A stretch of DNA of 33,144 bases from an uncultured Loktanella sp. (GCA_937132065.1 CAKZNT010000066.1:1-33144); one strand, 5' to 3'. Shown: positions 24,476-33,144, counted from the first letter of the stretch. Numbers and translations: made by a program. The notes: generated from the letters alone by a model not told the origin.

Positions 24476-26053
24476 CTAACAAATGCCAGCGGTCACATGA
24501 ATGACCGTTGGCCCTTTTGCCCCGAGCGCTGCCCTGACAGCATCTTGCAAGGCGTCTAGCGTCTTTGGGGCTGCCGTCGCTGCGCCATAAGCCGCCGCCA
24601 ATTGCACGAAATTCGGGTTCTGTTGAATAACTGCATTCGGGGCGATTTGAGCACGGATCATACTATCCTCGATCTCGCCCAGCTTACCGTTGTCCCATAT
24701 AATTATCGGCAAGGTGAGCGAAAGTTCGACGGCGACCATCAGCTCTTGCAAGGAATATTGAAACCCGTAATCCCCGGCGATTGCAATCACATCGGCCTCA
24801 GGGCGCGCGATCTTGCCGCCAATCGCGGCAGGTAACCCATAGCCCAACGTGCCAAACCCGTAAGGGTGATGCCAATGGCCCGCAACAGGCATATCCCACA
24901 CCTCTTTTGCGGCATAGGCGAACTGGGTCATGTCCGTGTAAACATAAGCCTGCGCAGGGAAGACTTCACGCAGCGCGTCAATCACGGGCAACAATCCGGG
25001 GCGCTCCGCATCGATCTCGGCGCGCCATTGCGTGCGGGCGGCTGTTACCTCTTGCGGGGTCCATTCGCTTTGCAGCGCGGCTTCGGGCAGCGCGGCCAAG
25101 AGGGCCGTCATAAACCCGCCCGCATCCGCAAGCGCAACAACATCTGCGGCATGCCTGTCGGCAAGCACCTCGGGGTCGATATCAACCCGCACAAGCTGCC
25201 CCGTATGCCCCAAGTCATCGCGCCAGAGATCAACCTCCGAAAGCTCCGTGCCGATTGCGATCACAAGATCAGCCTTGGCAATCATGTCGGCACTCGACGG
25301 GCGAGCGAGAAACGAGCCAAAGTTGAGCGGGCTTTCGGGCGGCATGATCCCGCGCCCCGCATACGTGGTGAAACTCGCCGCTCCTGTCCGCTCTGCGAGC
25401 AACGCCGCCTGCCCCGCCGCCGCCTTCGCTCCGCCGCCAAAAATGAACATCGGGCGCTTTGATGCGGCAAGAAGGGCATCAATACCAAATGCGCCCTCTG
25501 CGGCAGACCTCCTAAATGTCGCAGCTTTTGGCGGCGCAGGCGGGGCATCGGCCTCCAGCACACTGATCGGCACTGTGATATGTTTGGGGCGGTTGCGACC
25601 AACTGCAAACTCGGCAAATGCGCGGTCAATCAACGCATAAGCTTGGGCGTGCGTGCGGGCGGTCTGGGACCAGTCACAAACCGTCGCAGCGGCCCCTTCC
25701 TGATCCAGCATCTGATGCAGCTGGCCACGGGTCGCCGTCACATCGTCAAGGCAGCTGGTGATCACAAGCATTGGCACGCTGTCACTATAGGTTTGGCCCA
25801 TCGGCGTCATGATATTACAAAGTCCGGGACCAGTGATGACATAGGCGACGCCGGGGCGACCCGTGGCACGGGCATAGCCATCAGCCATGAAACCGGCGCC
25901 CTGCTCGTGGCGGGTCAAAACATGGGTCAACCCCGCCTCTTCAATGCCGCGATACATCTCTTGGTTATGCACACCGGGAATGCCGAAAATGACCTCGACA
26001 CCGCGGTCTTTCAGCATATGCGAGATTTGAGCTCCAAGAGGACGTTGTGACAT
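24476..26053 (-). CDS. ThDP-dependent decarboxylase/acetolactate synthase-like enzyme
   Basis: A 525-residue three-domain thiamine-diphosphate enzyme. The PYR domain has GIPGVHNQEMYRG and the activating Glu50 in TRHEQGAGFMADGYARATG. The central domain follows at ~190-330. The PP domain has GTLGYGLPAAIGGKIA and the ThDP/Mg motif GDYG (427) to Asn455 in IIIWDN. The GIPGVHNQEMYRG opening recalls proteins annotated as 5-guanidino-2-oxopentanoate decarboxylase (AruI-like, arginine transaminase pathway), but acetolactate-synthase-like enzymes of other substrate choice cannot be excluded. I chose the ATG at 26053, which shares a base with the trkH stop (TAATG) and has GGAG inside the last trkH codons. 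This implies co-translation with trkH. Confidence 0.82.
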   Translation of the reverse strand: MSQRPLGAQISHMLKDRGVEVIFGIPGVHNQEMYRGIEEAGLTHVLTRHEQGAGFMADGYARATGRPGVAYVITGPGLCNIMTPMGQTYSDSVPMLVITSCLDDVTATRGQLHQMLDQEGAAATVCDWSQTARTHAQAYALIDRAFAEFAVGRNRPKHITVPISVLEADAPPAPPKAATFRRSAAEGAFGIDALLAASKRPMFIFGGGAKAAAGQAALLAERTGAASFTTYAGRGIMPPESPLNFGSFLARPSSADMIAKADLVIAIGTELSEVDLWRDDLGHTGQLVRVDIDPEVLADRHAADVVALADAGGFMTALLAALPEAALQSEWTPQEVTAARTQWRAEIDAERPGLLPVIDALREVFPAQAYVYTDMTQFAYAAKEVWDMPVAGHWHHPYGFGTLGYGLPAAIGGKIARPEADVIAIAGDYGFQYSLQELMVAVELSLTLPIIIWDNGKLGEIEDSMIRAQIAPNAVIQQNPNFVQLAAAYGAATAAPKTLDALQDAVRAALGAKGPTVIHVTAGIC

Positions 26054-27501
26054 TACACTCTCCAAAATGACCTTGTGAACAGGACCAGAACGGCCATTAA
26101 CTCGAGGCGGCCAATGAACATCGCCATCGCCAAAATCCATTTGGCCGCATCGTTCAGGCCCGCATAGTTGCCAGCAGGGCCGATTTCCTCACCAAGGCCG
26201 GGACCGATATTTGCAATCGCCGCAGCAGCCCCTGAAACAGATGTGATAAAATCCAGCCCCGTGAGACCAAGCAGAACGGCAACCAACCCGAGAGTCAAAA
26301 GGAAAACGATGAAGAACGCCATTACCGAATTCAAAACCTCGTCGCTCACAGGACGGCCCTGATAGCGGGGCACAAAAACACCGCTCGGGGCGTGGATTTG
26401 CCTGATCTGGCTTTTGATCGACGCGACAAGCAGCTGATAGCGGAAGACCTTGATCGAACAAGCCGTTGACCCCGCGCAGCCGCCAATCAAGCCGATGAAA
26501 AAGAACATGACGACAGGAAATGTGCCCCATTCCATGTAGTTTGCGCTTGCGTATCCTGTGCCCGAAATGATCGACGTGACGTTGAACATCGCCTCTCGGA
26601 AGGCGAGTTCTGTGACCGCGCCCTCGCGGCCCCAAACCCAGGCCGAAATCAGCATCACACAGATGAAAATGATCACGAGAAACGCGTGGACCTGTGTGTC
26701 GCGCAGCAATGGCTTGGCGGTCCCTGCTAGTATTTGGACGTAACGCACAAACGGCAATGCCGCGAGGATCATAAAAATCGAAGCGGTGTAGTGAACGGCC
26801 TCGCCATAGAACGCCATAGACGCATCTGAATTGGCCATGCCACCTGTCGAAACTGTGGTCATTGCGTGAACCAAGGCGTCAAATGTCTCCATGCCAAATG
26901 CGGAATATGTCAGGGCACAGGCCACCGTCAGCGCGACATAAATCACCGAAATACGGCTCGCGATTTCCCCCGCGCGGGGCAGGATTTTACCGCCTGTCTC
27001 AAACCCTTCGGTGCGAAAGATTTGCATGCCGCCAACGCGCAGCTCAGGCAAAAACACCATCGCGACAACAATGATCCCGACACCGCCAAGCCATTGCAGC
27101 GTGCCACGCCAGAGCTTGATCCCCGCAGGCAAGGCCTCAAGGCCGCTAAACACGGTGGCGCCTGTGGTTGTAAGGCCCGACATCGCTTCGAAAAACGCAT
27201 CCGTCACAGTTGCGTTGGTGGCGCCGATGTAAAACGGCAGCGCGCCAAACAAGGGCAGCATCAGCCAGACAAGCGAGGTCAGCAGAAATGTCTGGCGCAG
27301 CGATAGGCCCGCACTCACCCCATTCGCACAGGCCAAGGCAATCAGGCCGCCCGTCAGAACAGTGATAATCGCGCTTTCCAGAAAAACAGGCCAATGACCA
27401 TTGTCCGCGATCAAATCAGCCGCAAGCGGGGCCAGCATGGTAAGCCCAAGCGCCGCCACAAGCAGTCCAATAACATATCCAACAGGGCGCAAATCGAGCA
27501 T
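26053..27501 (-). CDS. trkH: Trk-type potassium uptake protein, TrkH
   Basis: A 482-residue inner-membrane K+ channel subunit of the Trk/Ktr superfamily. Four M1-P-M2 repeats carry the selectivity-filter pieces TTTGATVFS, TVSTGGMAN, IISGTGYAS and NIGPGLG, each with the conserved Gly. GLIGGCAGSTACSIKVFR precedes the third-to-fourth repeat junction, as in TrkH. It needs a TrkA-type NAD-binding subunit, which is not in the window. The ATG at 27501 follows a dyad (27517-27535) and has no good Shine-Dalgarno. The stop is coupled to the downstream ThDP enzyme, an odd partner with no evident functional link. Confidence 0.93.
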   Translation of the reverse strand: MLDLRPVGYVIGLLVAALGLTMLAPLAADLIADNGHWPVFLESAIITVLTGGLIALACANGVSAGLSLRQTFLLTSLVWLMLPLFGALPFYIGATNATVTDAFFEAMSGLTTTGATVFSGLEALPAGIKLWRGTLQWLGGVGIIVVAMVFLPELRVGGMQIFRTEGFETGGKILPRAGEIASRISVIYVALTVACALTYSAFGMETFDALVHAMTTVSTGGMANSDASMAFYGEAVHYTASIFMILAALPFVRYVQILAGTAKPLLRDTQVHAFLVIIFICVMLISAWVWGREGAVTELAFREAMFNVTSIISGTGYASANYMEWGTFPVVMFFFIGLIGGCAGSTACSIKVFRYQLLVASIKSQIRQIHAPSGVFVPRYQGRPVSDEVLNSVMAFFIVFLLTLGLVAVLLGLTGLDFITSVSGAAAAIANIGPGLGEEIGPAGNYAGLNDAAKWILAMAMFIGRLELMAVLVLFTRSFWRV

Positions 27502-27516
27502 GGGTCAGCGTTGGCC

Positions 27517-27535
27517 TGACATGTGCGCTATGTCA
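27517..27535. promoter_or_regulatory. Dyad with embedded TTGACA upstream of trkH
   Basis: TGACAT and ATGTCA are perfect arms 7 bases apart, 16 bases before the trkH ATG. On the minus strand the right arm contains a perfect TTGACA (27536-27531), but no good -10 lies at the right distance. Candidate operator over a -35. Confidence 0.3.
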
Positions 27536-27579
27536 AGAACCCGCCCGCAATGAACCGCATAATTTGGCGGCCTGTGGGG

Positions 27580-28683
27580 CTATCCGATGTGGAACAACGT
27601 TTGGAACAAGCGGGGATCAATCGAGGTCGCCGCAAAGGTTGGCCCCTCTGTCATCACAGACACCGCGTCATGACTGTGCAAACTTTCTTGATGGCTCGCC
27701 ACAATCCGGAAATCGCCGATACGGGTTTCCGCCAAAAGTTGCTCGCTGAACAAGCGCACCGCATCTTCGACGAAAATCGGGTTTGCAGCGTTCAATTCTG
27801 CGAACGCCTGCTCGTCCTCACGCTTGACCATCACTTGCGTCTCGGTCGGCACAGCCGCGCGGGCCATGTCGATCACATCTTCAAACCACAGGCAGTGCGC
27901 GGCATCTTCCACGACAAGCGACATACGCGCGACAGAGCGTTGCGAATGGGGCGTCGCAAGCTGACCGCGAAACTGACGGGCATGTTCCGACAACTCTAGC
28001 GAACACGGGCATGTGCTTGAATAGACATAATCGAGATGCACGATTTTGGTGCGAACTCCCGCGACTTCAACCAGTTCAAGCGCGATATCGTAATACTGAT
28101 AGCCCGCTAGCCCCGAGCGAAGGCTCTGCACCTTCATCGGAAACGAAAACCGCATCTGGATACGGGCGTCAAAGCTCTCGAGATCACTCTTGTAGGCATC
28201 AAGTGCGCGCTCGATCACTTCAAAGCTGAACGTCTCTTCGGCGTGCTTGTAGAACGTGCGCATGATGCGGGACATGTTGATGCCCTTCTTCTCGGCCTCA
28301 AGGCTGACAGACCCCGTGACAGAGGTCTCGAGCTGCACCGCATCACCATCACGGGTCCGAAACCGGATTGGCAGGCGGAAATTCGAAATGCCGACATGCT
28401 GGATTTGTTGCTTGGCCCCCTTGATGAGGCTCGACGGACCATTCTGCAAATCGGGCATCGACGCCTTATAGGCCTCGTCGACCTCAAAGGCATCTGGATA
28501 GGCGCGGGCGAGCGCAGGGTAGTTGCTCACCTCTTGACCCGGGATCAGGCGGCTGACCAGCGGGTCAAGCAGCGACACTTCCTCAGGGGTCACATCTACG
28601 GCCCAGCGGCGCAGCAGCGCCAAGGCCGCCTGCGCCTCCGCGTAGGTCGGCTCGCGGTCCAGATCTGGCATATGCGCATTCAT
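27580..28683 (-). CDS. folE2: GTP cyclohydrolase FolE2 (type IB)
   Basis: Converts GTP to dihydroneopterin triphosphate, the first step of folate synthesis, using a metal site that does not depend on zinc. From the ATG at 28683 it is 366 residues, near the family length. Signatures: QHVGISNFRLPI, the SRIMRTFYKH block, the metal-ligand Cys in STCPCSLELSEH (Cys225/Cys227), FRGQLATPHSQRS, and ANPIFVEDAVR. The start has AGGAGG 8 bases upstream. The frame also stays open to an ATG at 28791 with AAGGAG 8 bases upstream, which would add 36 acidic residues; both may be used. It lies 38 bases (to the long start) after metZ and probably shares its transcript and SAM control. Confidence 0.93.
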   Translation of the reverse strand: MNAHMPDLDREPTYAEAQAALALLRRWAVDVTPEEVSLLDPLVSRLIPGQEVSNYPALARAYPDAFEVDEAYKASMPDLQNGPSSLIKGAKQQIQHVGISNFRLPIRFRTRDGDAVQLETSVTGSVSLEAEKKGINMSRIMRTFYKHAEETFSFEVIERALDAYKSDLESFDARIQMRFSFPMKVQSLRSGLAGYQYYDIALELVEVAGVRTKIVHLDYVYSSTCPCSLELSEHARQFRGQLATPHSQRSVARMSLVVEDAAHCLWFEDVIDMARAAVPTETQVMVKREDEQAFAELNAANPIFVEDAVRLFSEQLLAETRIGDFRIVASHQESLHSHDAVSVMTEGPTFAATSIDPRLFQTLFHIG

Positions 28684-28829
28684 CTCAGTGCCCTCCTGCG
28701 GTGCGTCATCCCCCTCAACATGGGGGCTCGCATCCGTCTTACCAACGTTCTCGTAATAGATACGTGACAGGGTCGCCCTTAGATCAGTCATTTATGCATC
28801 TCCTTGGGGGGCACTATAACAGGTGTTTG

Positions 28830-30008
28830 TTAGACCTTATCAAGCGCAGCAAGCAAGTCAGCAATCAAATCTGCGGGATCTTCCAATCCGACGGACAAAC
28901 GGATCAGACCCATCGATATGCCAAGCATGTCTTTTTGCTCTTGCGGCAGGCGCTGATGGGTCGTCGTCGCAGGGTGGGTCACAATCGACTTGGCATCCGC
29001 AAAGTTGTTGGAAATCGTGAATATCTCGAGCGCGTTGATGAACTTGAAACAGGCATCACGCCCGCCCGCGACCTCAAACGCCAACACCGTGCCGCCGCTG
29101 TCTGCCTGTGATTTGGCAAGCGCATATTGCGGATGGGCCTCATGGGTCGGGAAGCGCACGGTGGTCAGCTTGGGGTGACCATGCAAGGCCTGCGCGACTT
29201 GGTGTGCAGCCTCGGCCTGCGCGCGCACCCGCAACTCAATTGTCTCAAGCGCCTTCAGGTGGGTCCACGCGGTGAACGGGTTCATCGCGCCGCCCGTGTG
29301 CTTCATATACGTCTCGATCGGGCCACGGATAAGGTCACGCGAGCCGACAATTGCACCGCCTAGCAAACGACCTTGGCCATCGACATGCTTGGTGGTGGAA
29401 ACAAGCGCCAGATCAACGCCGCATTCATGGGCATATGAATAGACAGGGGTCGCCATTGCATCATCAGCAAGCACAAGCGCGCCAACCGCATGGGCCGCCT
29501 TTACAACGTGACGGGCATCAACAACCTCAAGGGTCGGATTGGAAATGCTCTCAAAGAACACAAGCCTCGTGTCAGGGCGAATAGCGGCATCCCAAGCAGC
29601 ATTATCCATCCCGTCAACAAGGGTAATCTCGACGCCAAAACGGCCCAAAATGTCTTCCAGCACATAGAGACAAGAGCCAAACAACGCGCGACTGGAGACA
29701 ACATGATCTCCCGCCTTGAGCAAAGCAGTCAACGCGCCACTGACGGCGGCCATGCCTGACGTGCAGGCAAAGCAATCCTCGTAGCCCAGTAAGGCCGCGA
29801 TGCGATCTTCGAACATGCGCACCGTCGGGTTGCCATAGCGGGCATAGATAAACTCGTCCTCACCCGCCTGAATGAACCGCTGCTCGGCGTCCTCGGCAGA
29901 GGTGTAAACAAACCCTTGGGTCGCGAAAATCGCCTCCGAGACTTCGCCGTATTGGCTACGGCGGGTTCCCGCATGAATTGCTTTGGTGCGCTTGCTCCAG
30001 TTCGTCAT
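28830..30008 (-). CDS. metZ: O-succinylhomoserine sulfhydrylase
   Basis: PLP enzyme that makes homocysteine from O-succinylhomoserine and sulfide in methionine synthesis. The protein is 392 residues, typical of the family. It has the Cys/Met metabolism PLP fold: GTRRSQYGEVSEAIFATQGFVY, YARYGNPTVRMFEDRIAALLG, CTSGMAAVSGAL for phosphate binding, FFESISNPTLEVVD, ADDAMATPV, and the Schiff-base Lys in STTKHVDGQGRLLGGA, a MetZ-type signature. SNNFADAKSIVTHPATTTHQRL closes the active site. I chose the ATG at 30008, with GGAG 6 bases upstream; the open frame to 30137 is riboswitch and terminator sequence, not coding. The SAM-II aptamer and terminator upstream place it under SAM feedback. Confidence 0.95.
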   Translation of the reverse strand: MTNWSKRTKAIHAGTRRSQYGEVSEAIFATQGFVYTSAEDAEQRFIQAGEDEFIYARYGNPTVRMFEDRIAALLGYEDCFACTSGMAAVSGALTALLKAGDHVVSSRALFGSCLYVLEDILGRFGVEITLVDGMDNAAWDAAIRPDTRLVFFESISNPTLEVVDARHVVKAAHAVGALVLADDAMATPVYSYAHECGVDLALVSTTKHVDGQGRLLGGAIVGSRDLIRGPIETYMKHTGGAMNPFTAWTHLKALETIELRVRAQAEAAHQVAQALHGHPKLTTVRFPTHEAHPQYALAKSQADSGGTVLAFEVAGGRDACFKFINALEIFTISNNFADAKSIVTHPATTTHQRLPQEQKDMLGISMGLIRLSVGLEDPADLIADLLAALDKV

Positions 30009-30035
30009 CTCAATCTCCACGCCCGTTTGGGCAAC

Positions 30036-30064
30036 AAAAAACCCCGACACCGAAGGTATCGGGG
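30036..30064 (-). terminator. Riboswitch-linked intrinsic terminator in the metZ leader
   Basis: On the minus strand CCCCGATACC (30064-30055) pairs with GGTGTCGGGG (30051-30042) in a 10-bp stem with one T-G wobble and a TTC loop, followed by TTTTTT (30041-30036). It lies 27 bases before the metZ ATG and 11 bases after the SAM-II aptamer. Confidence 0.9.
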
Positions 30065-30075
30065 CCAATAGCACC

Positions 30076-30131
30076 CTACCCTCTTTAGCGGCATATTTAA
30101 CGTGGCCCACAATCCGGTAACAAATCGCCAC
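30076..30131 (-). ncRNA. SAM-II riboswitch aptamer
   Basis: The minus-strand leader of metZ shows the SAM-II layout. P1 is GTGGC (30131-30127) paired with GCCAC (30106-30102). The conserved loop GATTTG follows the 5' strand directly, GTTAAA follows the 3' strand, and the conserved 3' segment CGCTAAAGAGG begins at 30090. A pseudoknot between loop bases TTACC (30120-30116) and GGTAG (30080-30076) is available. SAM-II is an alphaproteobacterial S-adenosylmethionine sensor first found on metA and metZ leaders, so the gene context also fits. When SAM is high it should turn metZ (and probably folE2) off. Confidence 0.93.
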
Positions 30132-30137
30132 ATACAT

Positions 30138-30166
30138 TGATTACGCGCGCCACCATGCGGCGTCAA
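30138..30166 (-). promoter_or_regulatory. Likely promoter of the metZ riboswitch transcript
   Basis: TTGACG (30166-30161), a 17-base spacer and TAATCA (30143-30138) put the transcript start at about 30131, the first base of riboswitch P1. The -10 is weak. A second TTGACA at 30176-30171 lacks a matching -10. Confidence 0.4.
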
Positions 30167-30248
30167 GATATGTCAAATTTTAGGTGGTAACGGGATGTTA
30201 TGGAAACGGGGCGACACTGGGTGGAACCATGCAACGACGGAGACAACC

Positions 30249-30572
30249 ATGCAATTTCGCCCGCACCGCTACCGTACCGAATTTCCCGCCGTGCTCAGCA
30301 CACCAATGGGCAAGTTGAAAGTCACCATCAACGACGTCAACGAAACGGGCGCCCTGATCACCCTCCCCGAGACACTGGCGCGCGGTCACAAGGTGGAAAT
30401 GGTGGTGTTGAACCATCGCATTTCGGGCATCGTGCAATGGGCGCTACGCGGTAAATGCGGGGTCACATTCCGCCCCCACCTCTCCATCGCGCAAGTCGAT
30501 GTTCTGCGCTACAAGCAGGGCGGCAACCTTACCGCGCGCCACCGCACAATGAATTACGCCGAGATGCGCTAA
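30249..30572 (+). CDS. Small PilZ-domain protein
   Basis: A single PilZ domain of 107 residues; PilZ proteins are c-di-GMP receptors or structural relatives. After MQFRPHRYRTEFPAVL comes a beta-barrel with VTINDVNETGALITL, the counterpart of the (D/N)xSxxG motif with Asn in place of Ser, then KVEMVVLNHRISGIVQWALRGKCGVTF. The basic start has R4xxR7xR9 rather than a clean RxxxR, so c-di-GMP binding is doubtful. The ATG at 30249 has GGAG 6 bases upstream; the open frame to 30195 adds nothing family-like. It is divergent from the metZ leader and its stop abuts the yciB stop. Confidence 0.85.
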   Translation: MQFRPHRYRTEFPAVLSTPMGKLKVTINDVNETGALITLPETLARGHKVEMVVLNHRISGIVQWALRGKCGVTFRPHLSIAQVDVLRYKQGGNLTARHRTMNYAEMR

Positions 30573-31169
30573 CTATTGCGGGTCGATCAGATACTTCTGC
30601 AACAACACGATTTGCGCCCACAAAAACAGGAACAACACCACAGGAAACGCAAACGTCTCGAGCTTGACCCAAAGCTCCGTAGTCTGGGTGCGCCAGATGT
30701 ATTCGTTGGCTAATGCCAAAGCCCCAAACATTGCGGTGAGGCGACGGGTCAGGATCATCCAACCCTCGTCGCGCATCGGCAAAAAGTCTTCCATGATATA
30801 CCGCAGATAGCTGCGACCTCGCAGCAACCCGACACCAAGAATTGTCGCGAAAAACCCGTAGACAATGCTCGTTTTCATCTTGAAAAACCGCTCGTCATTA
30901 AACCATGCGGTCAGGCCGCCAAAGAAGATGACCATAAACGCAGTGAACACCTGCATGCGGCTCAACTTGCCCGACAGCTTCCATAAAATCGCCATCGCCA
31001 CAAGAAGGATCGGCACGAACACCAATGTCGCCACGATGAAGCCGGTGTATTCAGTGCCCGCGAATGTATAGGTATTCTCTTTGATCCGCAGATAGATCAC
31101 AAAAAACAAAAGCGTCGGGCCAAGCTCGAGCACTTGCTTCAGTATCGGATTGATCTCTTTTTCAGCCAT
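30573..31169 (-). CDS. yciB: Inner membrane septation/intracellular-septation protein A family (YciB/IspZ)
   Basis: A 198-residue protein with five to six hydrophobic helices. It starts MAEKEINPILKQVLELGPTLLFFVIYL, the family opening, and contains FGGLTAWFNDERFFKMK, a YciB/IspZ hallmark, and an arginine-rich loop with LPMRDEGWMILTRR. In E. coli YciB is linked to envelope and division proteins; Shigella IspZ mutants fail to septate normally. The molecular activity is unknown. I chose the ATG at 31169, with GGGAG directly upstream, 11 bases after the EamA stop. It is third in ftsY-EamA-yciB, an arrangement that ties it to membrane biogenesis. Confidence 0.92.
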   Translation of the reverse strand: MAEKEINPILKQVLELGPTLLFFVIYLRIKENTYTFAGTEYTGFIVATLVFVPILLVAMAILWKLSGKLSRMQVFTAFMVIFFGGLTAWFNDERFFKMKTSIVYGFFATILGVGLLRGRSYLRYIMEDFLPMRDEGWMILTRRLTAMFGALALANEYIWRTQTTELWVKLETFAFPVVLFLFLWAQIVLLQKYLIDPQ

Positions 31170-31180
31170 GTTGGTCTCCC

Positions 31181-32083
31181 TCATCCGCCCATTTCAACGA
31201 TCACAGCGCCAAGTGCAACCAGTGCCATCAGGAACAAGCGGCGCGGTCCCACTTTTTCGCCCAGAATGAACCAGCCAATGAGGGCCGCAAACACCGTCGA
31301 GGTTTCGCGCAGCACCGCCGCTTCGCCAACCTTGTCCAGCCGCGTAGCCATCATGACGCCACCAAAACTGACCCATGCGATCAACGCGCCCGCAAAGCCA
31401 CGCCAGATCAGCGGGCGCAACGCGGGGCGATTGCTCATTTTGCGATACCGGAGTGCCGCCAAAATCGGAAAATCCAGTGCCGTAATGAAAAAGAACCACG
31501 CAAGGAACGTGAAGGGATTAACGCTTGATCGAATGCCCTTGGCGTCCCAGATCGTGTAGATCGCAACCATCACGCCCCCCGCCAAAGCCCACGCCAACCC
31601 TGTTTTCAGGGCGCGGACATCAATGGTTTCTTCCGACAGGTTGCGCAACGCCAATAGCAGGATACCACCCGACAAACAGGCCACGCCCACCCATTGCAAC
31701 AAGGTGAAATGCTCATGAAAGAAAATGGCCGCCGCGATCACTGTCACAATCGGTCCTGTGCCGCGCACAACAGGGTAAACCACTGTATATGCAGCCTTTT
31801 CATAGGCCGCGGCCATTGTGTATTTGTAGACGAAATGGATCACAAACGCGCCCGCAAGCATCCAAGCCGTAAACGCACTCGGCCACGGCACAAGGAATAA
31901 TGCGATCGGCGCCGAGATCACGGCAAGCCAGCCGTCAATCGCTCCGCGCGTCAGCCAAGGGTCAAATCGCCCCTTTTGCAGCGCTCCGAACGCGGCATGG
32001 GCCACGGCCGAAACGAGCGCAAGCATCGTCGCAAGCCGCGCACCCTCTGGCGTGCCCGCAATGGATACGAGCCAATCTCCCAT
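31181..32083 (-). CDS. EamA/DMT-family membrane transporter
   Basis: A 300-residue protein with about ten hydrophobic helices in two EamA repeats, unrelated in detail to the copy at 11308. It shows AHAAFGALQKGRFDPW near the N-terminus, VYPVVRGTGPIVTVIAAAIFFHE at the end of the first half (the classic 'RGxxP' EamA helix), and AAVLRETSTVFAALIGWFILGEKVG at the matching place in the second half. The substrate is unknown. The ATG lies only 2 bases after the ftsY stop and the gene precedes yciB by 11 bases, so it is the middle gene of one operon. Confidence 0.9.
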   Translation of the reverse strand: MGDWLVSIAGTPEGARLATMLALVSAVAHAAFGALQKGRFDPWLTRGAIDGWLAVISAPIALFLVPWPSAFTAWMLAGAFVIHFVYKYTMAAAYEKAAYTVVYPVVRGTGPIVTVIAAAIFFHEHFTLLQWVGVACLSGGILLLALRNLSEETIDVRALKTGLAWALAGGVMVAIYTIWDAKGIRSSVNPFTFLAWFFFITALDFPILAALRYRKMSNRPALRPLIWRGFAGALIAWVSFGGVMMATRLDKVGEAAVLRETSTVFAALIGWFILGEKVGPRRLFLMALVALGAVIVEMGG

Positions 32084-32085
32084 GG

Positions 32086-33144
<1,059 letters not shown>

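Noticed and set aside
25032..25640. 202-codon open frame opposite the ThDP enzyme
   Set aside because: Ala/Ser/Arg-rich shadow frame without motifs; the enzyme on the other strand is clear.
30009..30137. N-terminal extension of metZ
   Set aside because: This stretch is the SAM-II 3' part, the terminator and the ribosome-binding site; the family start is at 30008.

Overview
This window looks like a chromosomal, housekeeping-rich segment from an alphaproteobacterium of the order Rhodobacterales (Roseobacter-type). The signs are an aa3 oxidase subunit I followed by a DUF2244 protein, a glyQ / small membrane protein / glyS cassette followed by a PPDK-like gene, an ftsY / EamA / yciB run, a SAM-II riboswitch on metZ, and a TTAA-N7-TTAA box of the CtrA type. 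I place it by gene order and protein style only. I see no phage, IS element, CRISPR array, tRNA or rRNA. No stretch over 300 bases lacks a gene. The longest gaps are 30009-30248 (riboswitch and two divergent 5' regions), 2689-2868 (yqeY/carA divergent region) and 22468-22643 (divergent region in front of glyQ and the SPOR-domain gene, where I see no confident promoter).

Layout. 1-2202 (+): the 3' part of ctaD with a strong terminator, then a DUF2244 membrane protein that may be leaderless. 2236-2688 (-): yqeY, divergent from carA (2869-4029, +). 4095-5981 (+): a membrane glycosyltransferase with an N-terminal MshEN/GspE-N-like domain, preceded by a candidate CtrA box. It overlaps tail to tail with a GntR/FCD regulator (-). 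6746-7948 (+): a UbiH-type flavin monooxygenase, converging on a (-) operon of two overlapping Lrp/AsnC regulators plus a class V aminotransferase. This operon is divergent from ilvC (10182-11204, +). An EamA exporter follows ilvC from its own promoter.

12207-22467 is almost all (-) strand: glyQ, a small membrane protein and glyS (each overlapping the next by 1-4 nt), a divergent PPDK-like enzyme, a SleB-type cell-wall hydrolase, then folB, folP and glmM (coupled by overlaps). 22644-24437 (+) is a secreted SPOR / peptidoglycan-binding / trypsin-like protein whose protease triad appears lost. Then (-): trkH coupled to a ThDP-dependent decarboxylase, and metZ-folE2 behind a SAM-II riboswitch with its own intrinsic terminator. 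A small PilZ protein (+) faces the ftsY-EamA-yciB operon (-). The window ends inside ftsY, in a hexanucleotide repeat that encodes a Pro-Glu tract.

The most interesting items are the SAM-II aptamer linked to a terminator with a visible antiterminator alternative; the candidate CtrA-controlled, possibly c-di-GMP-linked glycosyltransferase; the PPDK-like protein with an eroded ATP-grasp domain but intact phospho-His and PEP-site motifs; the pseudoprotease; and the FolB protein with a long unexplained C-terminal domain.
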